From positions 186,001 through 250,000 of the forward strand of contig NZ_AP022615.1 in assembly GCF_010730745.1 (NCBI RefSeq): a stretch of 64,000 nt of DNA. The letters run 5' to 3'. The notes under the pieces are model-generated. The model did no database searches, had not been told where the DNA came from, and saw only the letters and a list, made by a program, of their open reading frames with translations. This document shows positions 58,636-64,000 of the stretch, piece by piece. The DNA is from Mycobacterium heidelbergense. GTDB lineage: Bacteria > Actinomycetota > Actinomycetes > Mycobacteriales > Mycobacteriaceae. Every line of letters begins with the position of its first letter. The first letter of the stretch is position 1. The position numbers were made by a program, and so were the translations under genes.

Positions 58636-59358
58636 ATGAGCGACAGCAACGACACCCGATCGACCGGCCCCTCCGTTGGCTCGGAAGGCCGGTTGCATCC
58701 CGTGGATCCCTCGCTGACCGAACGGCAGCGCACCATCCTGAAGGTCATCCGCGAGTCGGTCACCACCCGCGGTTACCCGCCGAGCATCCGGGAAATCGGC
58801 GATGCCGTCGGCCTGACCTCGACCTCCTCGGTGGCTCACCAGCTGCGCACCCTGGAGCGCAAGGGGTATTTGCGCCGCGACCCGAACCGCCCCCGGGCCG
58901 TCGACGTTCGCGGCGCCGAGGGCGCGGCCGCCGCCGGGCCGGCGGCCCCCGTCACCGACGTCGCCGGCTCGGACGCCTTACCGGAACCCACGTTCGTGCC
59001 CGTCCTCGGGCGCATCGCCGCCGGTGGACCGATCCTCGCCGAGGAAGCCGTCGAAGATGTCTTCCCGCTGCCCCGCGAGCTGGTCGGCGACGGCACGCTC
59101 TTCCTGCTCAAGGTGGTGGGCGACTCGATGGTCGAGGCCGCGATCTGCGACGGCGACTGGGTGGTGGTGCGCCAGCAGCACGTCGCCGACAACGGCGACA
59201 TCGTCGCGGCCATGATCGACGGCGAGGCCACCGTCAAGACGTTCAAGCGCGCCGGCGGTCAAGTGTGGCTGATGCCGCACAACCCGGCGTTCGATCCGAT
59301 ACCGGGCAATGACGCGACCGTGCTCGGCAAGGTCGTCACGGTGATCCGCAAGATATAG
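58636..59358 (+). CDS. lexA: SOS repressor LexA
   Basis: A 240-residue repressor-protease. The winged helix is LTERQRTILKVIRESVTTRGYPPSIREIGDAVGLTSTSSVAHQLRTLERKGYL. The peptidase part has the self-cleavage site RIAAGGPILAEE (Ala-Gly), catalytic Ser in VVGDSMVEAAI and Lys in ATVKTFKR. RecA filaments trigger cleavage and release of damage-response genes. ATG at 58636 right after its own promoter; homologue Rv2720. The Ala-rich linker (EGAAAAGPAAPVTD) is slightly longer than I recall for H37Rv. Confidence 0.97.
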   Translation: MSDSNDTRSTGPSVGSEGRLHPVDPSLTERQRTILKVIRESVTTRGYPPSIREIGDAVGLTSTSSVAHQLRTLERKGYLRRDPNRPRAVDVRGAEGAAAAGPAAPVTDVAGSDALPEPTFVPVLGRIAAGGPILAEEAVEDVFPLPRELVGDGTLFLLKVVGDSMVEAAICDGDWVVVRQQHVADNGDIVAAMIDGEATVKTFKRAGGQVWLMPHNPAFDPIPGNDATVLGKVVTVIRKI

Positions 59359-59386
59359 CCGCGGCCCGAGCCCGGCTCAGTCGGCC

Positions 59387-61450
59387 TCAGTCGGCCTTGA
59401 GGAAGCCGTTGGCCTGCGCGACTTCTTCGCTGGACAGCCAGATTTCGGCGAGCGTGTCGTGGTAGAGCTCGCTGCCGGGCGTGTAGTAGAGGCCGAAGCG
59501 GGCGCTGGCCTTGATCGGGTATCCGTCGGGCACCTGGTACGGGTCGTCCAGCGGCAGGTGGATCGTCGGGCGCCCGGCGGGGCCCGACGCCGGTTCCGAG
59601 GCGTCGTCGGCGTCCACGGCCGCATGCCGCCCGGTCCTCGGCTCCGCGCCGGCCGCGACGGCCTCGGAGACGGCGGCGTCCGGCGCCTGCGCGTAGTCGG
59701 TATCCGTGTAGTCGGTATCCGTGTAGTCGGACTCCGCGTAGTCCGCCTCCGGGTAGACATCCTCGTCGGGGACATCGACGTAGCCGGCCTCCGACAGGGC
59801 GGCCGCGGAGACGGCGGGTATGGAGTCGGTGTCCACCGCGTCGGGGTCCTCGTCGTCGGCGCCCGGACCCTCGAAATGTCCTGGGCCCTCCTCGGATTCG
59901 GGCGGCGCCTCGCCCCCGTGCTGGACGTCCTCGTCCAGGTCGGCGGCGGCCCCGGCCGCGCGACCCCAACTGACCCGCGCCGCGGGCCCGGCGTCGGGTG
60001 GCGGCTGCTGATCCGCGGGGTACAGGTCGTCGAGCGCGAAGTGCTCGGTGGCGGCGTCGACGTCGTCGTGGCCCCAGCCCCCCTCAACGGGGGGCTCGTA
60101 GGCGGCGGTGTCGCCGCGGGAGCGACGACGCCGACGCCAGCCCCACGCCACCAACGCCGACAGCGCGACCAGCGCCAGCGCCGCAGCGGCGACCAGCAGC
60201 CACCACCAGTGCAACGCGAACTTCTTGGCGTGGGAGGGCATCGCCGCCGTGCTCGGCTGGTTCTGCCCGGACACCTGCAGACCGGACAGCAGGGGAGCCA
60301 GGTTTGACGGGTCGGTGGTGAACGAGTTCTTCGCCCGGTTCCAGGCGACCTTGCCGCCGGTGAACTGCTGCGAAACCACGTCGCCGTTCACGGCCTGATC
60401 ATCGACCGGCGCGCCCAGTTTGCCGGTGGGACCGCGGAGCTTGTCCCACGCGGCCTTCATGGAGCCCCGCACGACGAACGCGCCGTGGTTGGAGGTCCAG
60501 AAGATGACCGGCTTGTCGGCCGCCGAGAACGTGGCGATCCGGCTGGACGGCGCGATGCCACCGTCGGACTCGTTGGCGGTCGGGAACCCGAGGTCGCTGC
60601 CGACCGGCCCGCCCAGCGACTCGTATTTGGCCAGGATGTCGCTCTCGAGCGCGTTCGCGCCGGTGGCCGGGCTGAAGAACACCTTGCCGCTGGCGAAGTT
60701 CTGCGCGATCCCGTCGCCGCCGATGGGATACGACCCGCCCTGCTTGGCGCCCAGCGGGCCGGCGGCGCCGCCGGCCGCGCGCCAGGCCATGTTGATGGCC
60801 GCGGTCGGATCGATGGCGACCTGCAGGCCCTTCAATTGATCTGCCAGCGCCGCGGGGTTGGTGGTGAACTCCTTGGTTTTGCGGTTCCAGGAGATCTCAC
60901 CGCCGCTGAACTTCTGCGCGGTGACCTCGCCGTCGTAGGTCTCGTCGCCGATCGGGGCCCCGAGAACGCCGCCGGAGCTGCCGAGTTTGTCCCACGCGGC
61001 GTTCAACGCGCCGCGCACGACGAACGCGCCGTGGTCGGGCGTCCAGAAGATCACCGGCTTGTCACTGGCGGAGAAGGTGGCGACTCGGCTGTCGGGGCCC
61101 GCCAGGCCGGGAACCTCGTTGATGGTCGGGAATCCCAGGTCGCTGGCGGGCGGGCCGCCGAGCGTGTCGTATTTGTCCAGAATCGGCCCGTAGAGGAATT
61201 TGGCGCCGGTATCCGTGGTGTAGAACATCTTGCCGCCGTCGAAGTCCAGGGCGAACCCGTCGCCGGCGGGGTAGACGTCACCCTTGCGGGCGCCGAGCGG
61301 TGAGCTGTCGCCGCCGGCCTTCTCCCACGCGGCCATCATGGCGGCCTCGGCGTCGCCGATCGGAGACGCGACCGCGGCGGGCGCCAGCAACGCGGCGGCC
61401 AGCACCGTCGCCGCCATGCCGATCAGCGTGCGCCCGACCAGCTTGCGCAT
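59387..61450 (-). CDS. LGFP-repeat cell-wall protein with C-terminal anchor (Rv2721c-like)
   Basis: A 687-residue exported protein. Signal peptide: LVGRTLIGMAATVLAAALLAPAAVASP. The outer part (about residues 30-385) has repeated LGFP-type units (SDLGFPTINEV, GVLGAPIGDETYDGEVTAQKFSGG, SDLGFPTANES), which bind peptidoglycan-arabinogalactan. One transmembrane helix (WWWLLVAAAALALVALSALVAWGW) precedes RRRRR and a long acidic, disordered cytoplasmic tail with 5-residue TDTDY repeats. ATG at 61450 is chosen for the AGAGAGG before it; 61492 is an alternative. Converges with lexA. Homologue: Rv2721c. Confidence 0.87.
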   Translation of the reverse strand: MRKLVGRTLIGMAATVLAAALLAPAAVASPIGDAEAAMMAAWEKAGGDSSPLGARKGDVYPAGDGFALDFDGGKMFYTTDTGAKFLYGPILDKYDTLGGPPASDLGFPTINEVPGLAGPDSRVATFSASDKPVIFWTPDHGAFVVRGALNAAWDKLGSSGGVLGAPIGDETYDGEVTAQKFSGGEISWNRKTKEFTTNPAALADQLKGLQVAIDPTAAINMAWRAAGGAAGPLGAKQGGSYPIGGDGIAQNFASGKVFFSPATGANALESDILAKYESLGGPVGSDLGFPTANESDGGIAPSSRIATFSAADKPVIFWTSNHGAFVVRGSMKAAWDKLRGPTGKLGAPVDDQAVNGDVVSQQFTGGKVAWNRAKNSFTTDPSNLAPLLSGLQVSGQNQPSTAAMPSHAKKFALHWWWLLVAAAALALVALSALVAWGWRRRRRSRGDTAAYEPPVEGGWGHDDVDAATEHFALDDLYPADQQPPPDAGPAARVSWGRAAGAAADLDEDVQHGGEAPPESEEGPGHFEGPGADDEDPDAVDTDSIPAVSAAALSEAGYVDVPDEDVYPEADYAESDYTDTDYTDTDYAQAPDAAVSEAVAAGAEPRTGRHAAVDADDASEPASGPAGRPTIHLPLDDPYQVPDGYPIKASARFGLYYTPGSELYHDTLAEIWLSSEEVAQANGFLKAD

Positions 61451-61903
61451 TCGACCTCTCTGCCCGTTCACCAAGCCTCCCAGCCGACGCATAGGCCCTG
61501 ATCGCTGGCCGTGCCCGCACCCCGCTAGCGGTTCAATCCCATGACGATCCGCGTTATCGCGGGGCCCGGATAACTGTGCTCCTGCCGACGAGAAATGCGA
61601 AGTCCAATCACGAATAGTGCGGAAACGGATACCGCGCCGATGTCGAAATGATGCGGAACCACTCCCGTATCGCGACCGACCCCACTGCGCTCGAATTATC
61701 GTGCCGGGGGTTGCGGGCAGTGCTCGTTCACCGGGAATGTCGCCGCGCGGCCACGTCGCGGACTCGACATACGCGAATCGCATGTGCCGACGTTATCCGA
61801 AGCCGTTAGTTTTTCAGCGATCTACCCGGCGAAAACCCCAAAATTTTGTGCCATTCATTGTTTTGCCGGCAGGGCGCGGATCGCCTCGTCGGCTGGACCC
61901 CGG
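61451..61903. other. Intergenic stretch without a supported gene
   Basis: About 450 bp between the LGFP protein gene start and the fadE20 stop. I see no coding pattern, tRNA or clear hairpin; base composition is less GC-rich than in the genes. In H37Rv two genes (Rv2722, Rv2723) lie here, so this may be a deletion scar plus the upstream control region of the LGFP gene. Confidence 0.5.
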
Positions 61904-63064
61904 CTAGACCCCGAGGCTGCGGCCGATGATCTCCTTCATGATCTCGGTCGTGCCGCCGTAGATCGTCTGCACCCGGGCATCGAGATAGGCTCGCGCGACG
62001 GGGTATTCACGCATGTAGCCGTAGCCGCCGTGCAATTGCAGACAGCGGTCGATCAGGTGCACCTGTTTCTCGGTGGCATACCACTTGGCCATGGCGGCCT
62101 GTTCGGCCGTCAGCTTTTTGTCCAGGTGCAGGCGGACGAACTCGTCGACCATCATGCGCACCACGGTGGCCTCGGTCGCCAGCTCGGCGAGGACGAAACG
62201 GCTGTTCTGGAAGCTGCCGATCGGCCTGCCAAAGGCCTTGCGCTCCTTGGTGTATCGCAGCGTGTGCTCGAGCACCTGCTCCATCGCGGCGGCCGCCATG
62301 ATGGCGATCGAGATCCGTTCCTGCGGCAGGTTCTGCATGAGGTAGATGAACCCCCTGCCCTCCTCGCCGAGCAGGTTTTCGGCCGGAACCTCGACGTCGG
62401 TGAACGACAGCTCGGCCGTGTCCTGCGCGTCGAGCCCGATCTTGTCCAAATGGCGGCCCCGTTCGAAGCCCTCCATGCCCCGCTCGACGACGAGCAGCGA
62501 AAAGCCTTGCGCGCCTTTCTCGGGGTCGGTCTGCGCCACCACGATCACCAGGTCGGAGTTGATTCCGTTGGTGATGAACGTCTTTGACCCGTTCAGCACG
62601 TAGTGGTCGCCCCGCCTGACCGCGCGGGTCTTGATGCCCTGCAGGTCGCTGCCGGTGCCCGGCTCGGTCATCGCGATCGCGGTGATCAGCTCCCCGGTGC
62701 AGAACTTGGGCAACCAGCGCTGCTTCTGCTCCTCGGTGGCCAGGGCCAGCAGGTACGGCGCCACGATGTCGTTGTGCAGGCCGAAACCGATCCCGCTGTA
62801 GCGCCCGGCGGTGGTCTCCTCGGTGAGGATCGCGTTGTACCGGAAGTCGGGATTGCCGCCGCCGCCGTACTCCTCGGGCACCGACATGCCCAGGAAGCCC
62901 TGCTTGCCGGCCTCGAGCCAGACGCCCCGGTCGACGATCTTCGCCTTCTCCCATTCGTCATGGTGGGGCGCCACGTGGCGGTCGAGGAAGCCGCGGTAGG
63001 ACTCGCGGAACAGGTCGTGCTCGGGCTCGAACAGGGTGCGCTGGTACTTGATAACGCTACTCAT
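61904..63064 (-). CDS. fadE20: Acyl-CoA dehydrogenase FadE20
   Basis: A 386-residue FAD enzyme catalysing alpha,beta-dehydrogenation of acyl-CoA. The acyl-CoA dehydrogenase N-domain is VPEEYGGGGNPDFRYN, the central signature is AMTEPGTGSDLQGIKTRAV, and the C-terminal signature is QLHGGYGYMREYPVARAYLDARVQTIYGGTTEIMKEIIGR. YGGTTEIM fits the catalytic-Glu region of long-chain dehydrogenases. ATG at 63064; a perfect TetR-type operator lies 52-69 bp upstream. Homologue: Rv2724c. Natural substrate unknown. Confidence 0.94.
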   Translation of the reverse strand: MSSVIKYQRTLFEPEHDLFRESYRGFLDRHVAPHHDEWEKAKIVDRGVWLEAGKQGFLGMSVPEEYGGGGNPDFRYNAILTEETTAGRYSGIGFGLHNDIVAPYLLALATEEQKQRWLPKFCTGELITAIAMTEPGTGSDLQGIKTRAVRRGDHYVLNGSKTFITNGINSDLVIVVAQTDPEKGAQGFSLLVVERGMEGFERGRHLDKIGLDAQDTAELSFTDVEVPAENLLGEEGRGFIYLMQNLPQERISIAIMAAAAMEQVLEHTLRYTKERKAFGRPIGSFQNSRFVLAELATEATVVRMMVDEFVRLHLDKKLTAEQAAMAKWYATEKQVHLIDRCLQLHGGYGYMREYPVARAYLDARVQTIYGGTTEIMKEIIGRSLGV

Positions 63065-63115
63065 GGATTACCTCCGCTGACCTCCGGCGAACGGGAACGC
63101 TGCCGCCCAACATAT

Positions 63116-63133
63116 ACCAACCAGCCGGTTGGT
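63116..63133. promoter_or_regulatory. Inverted-repeat operator before fadE20
   Basis: ACCAACC-AGCC-GGTTGGT is a perfect 7-bp inverted repeat between hflX and fadE20, 52-69 bp upstream of the fadE20 start. Its form suits a TetR-family acyl-CoA or fatty-acid regulator. The regulator gene is not adjacent. Confidence 0.55.
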
Positions 63134-63164
63134 CGGCGGCCGGCGGGGTCGGCCCCGCGCCGCT

Positions 63165-64000
63165 TCAGTGGGCGGTGAACTCCCGCAGGCTGGCCGCCAG
63201 CGCCACCGGCACGCGCGCCCTGATCCGGGTGCCATCGGCGTTGTGCTCCTCCTGCTGCACACGCCCGCCCGCGTGCAGGCGGGCCACGAGGTCGCCGCGG
63301 TCGTACGGGATGACCACGTCGACGGCGGTGTCATTGGGGGCGGCGAGTTCGGCCATCCGCCGCCGCAGGGCGTCGATGCCGTCGCCGGTGCGCGCGGACA
63401 CGAACACCGCGCCGGGCAGCGCGTGCCGCAGCTTGGCGAGCATGAGATCGCTTGCGGCGTCGACCTTGTTGACCACCAGCAGCTCGGGCGGCGGGTCGCC
63501 GTGATGGGAGGCGATCTCCGCAAAGATCTCGGAGATCACCTGGCGGACCGCGTTGATCTGGGCCAGCGGGTTGACGTCGGAGCCGTCCACCACGTGCACC
63601 AGCAGGTCGGCGTCGACCACCTCTTCGAGCGTCGAGCGGAACGCCTCGACCAGCTGGGTGGGCAGGTGCCGGACGAACCCGACGGTGTCGGTGAGCACGA
63701 ATGGGCGGCCGTCCTCGAATTCCGCGCGCCGGGTGGTGGGTTCGAGGGTGGCAAACAGCGCGTCCTGCACCAGCACCCCGGCCCCGGTCAGCGCGTTGAG
63801 CAGGCTGGACTTGCCGGCGTTGGTGTAGCCGACGATGGCGATCGACGGCGTGTCGCTCTCCAGGCGGCGGCTGCGCTGGGTGTCGCGGGCCTGCTTCATG
63901 TCCTTGATCTCGCGGCGCAGCTTGGCCATCCGCTCGCGGATGCGGCGCCGGTCGGTCTCGATCTTGGTCTCACCGGGGCCGCGCAGGCCCACCCCGCCGC
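63165..64000 (-). CDS. hflX: GTPase HflX (5' part beyond window edge)
   Basis: The C-terminal 278 codons of a ribosome-associated GTPase. The window edge cuts inside the conserved GGVGLRGPGETKIETDRRRI segment, after which a coiled coil (RERMAKLRREIKDMKQARDTQR) leads into the G domain: G1 GYTNAGKSSLLNAL, G3 DTVGFVRHLP, G4 NKVD and G5 SARTGDG. HflX splits stalled 70S ribosomes and in mycobacteria is linked to macrolide tolerance and dormancy. The GTG at 63992 is not the true start. Homologue: Rv2725c. Confidence 0.95.
   Translation of the reverse strand, partial: GGVGLRGPGETKIETDRRRIRERMAKLRREIKDMKQARDTQRSRRLESDTPSIAIVGYTNAGKSSLLNALTGAGVLVQDALFATLEPTTRRAEFEDGRPFVLTDTVGFVRHLPTQLVEAFRSTLEEVVDADLLVHVVDGSDVNPLAQINAVRQVISEIFAEIASHHGDPPPELLVVNKVDAASDLMLAKLRHALPGAVFVSARTGDGIDALRRRMAELAAPNDTAVDVVIPYDRGDLVARLHAGGRVQQEEHNADGTRIRARVPVALAASLREFTAH

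Overview
The window is chromosomal DNA from a high-GC actinobacterium, almost certainly a slow-growing Mycobacterium. The protein sequences of SigA, SigB, IdeR, SthA, LexA, Dut, AftC, ClpC2 and Cei, and the gene order sigA-Rv2704-sigB-ideR and nrdR-chiZ-lexA, match what I know of M. tuberculosis H37Rv. Positions 1-4235 resemble the Rv2637/Rv2638 area, and 15.9 kb to the end follows Rv2667 (clpC2) to Rv2725c (hflX). Several H37Rv blocks (Rv2670c, Rv2685-Rv2688c, Rv2722-Rv2723) appear absent. The species is therefore a non-tuberculous mycobacterium, possibly from the M. avium complex; this is an inference from remembered gene order, not a search.

Layout. 0-10.1 kb is a variable metabolic and stress region: hemerythrin and Rieske/DUF2231 redox proteins, an SGNH hydrolase with DedA, a TetR repressor, a STAS anti-anti-sigma factor, an SDR gene broken by one in-frame stop, an acyl-CoA ligase, a crotonase, a lipoprotein and a large secreted-type DUF1023 hydrolase. 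10.1-12.7 kb is an accessory patch: a DUF4143 AAA ATPase preceded by five 22-bp tandem repeats, and a frameshifted small protein. It ends at a tRNA cluster (Val-CAC on minus; Gly-GCC, Cys-GCA, Val-GAC on plus). 13.3-15.8 kb holds a glycosyltransferase, a CtaG-like membrane protein and a DUF732 secreted protein.

From 15.9 kb the conserved core begins: clpC2, small exported and acetyltransferase genes, ribD-like reductase, aftC (arabinan synthesis) and msrB. Next comes a minus-strand heme operon (hemE-hemY-hemQ-methyltransferase), then echA15, an RNase D-like protein, dxs (isoprenoids), an ArsB/NhaD permease, a TrmA-type methyltransferase, an APC permease, the ceoB/ceoC potassium-regulator pair, dut, cei, suhB and ppgK.

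44-50.4 kb is the regulatory heart, with housekeeping sigma factor SigA, stress sigma factor SigB and iron repressor IdeR. 51.5-57.7 kb has soluble transhydrogenase, a trypsin-like lipoprotein, PAC2, hydrolase, PhzF and nitrobindin-like genes, and nrdR. chiZ and lexA diverge from a region with recognisable SOS boxes. The window ends with an LGFP-repeat wall protein, fadE20 and the 3' part of hflX.

Recurring themes are short 4-bp ATGA/GTGA gene overlaps, -10 elements placed 6-8 nt before start codons (likely leaderless mRNAs), and long hairpins between convergent genes. I found no CRISPR array, insertion sequence, integrase or toxin-antitoxin pair. The best candidate for something under-described is the iteron-preceded DUF4143 ATPase. 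The dut/DUF3093 promoter with overlapping divergent -10 elements and the paired operators before clpC2 also merit a look.
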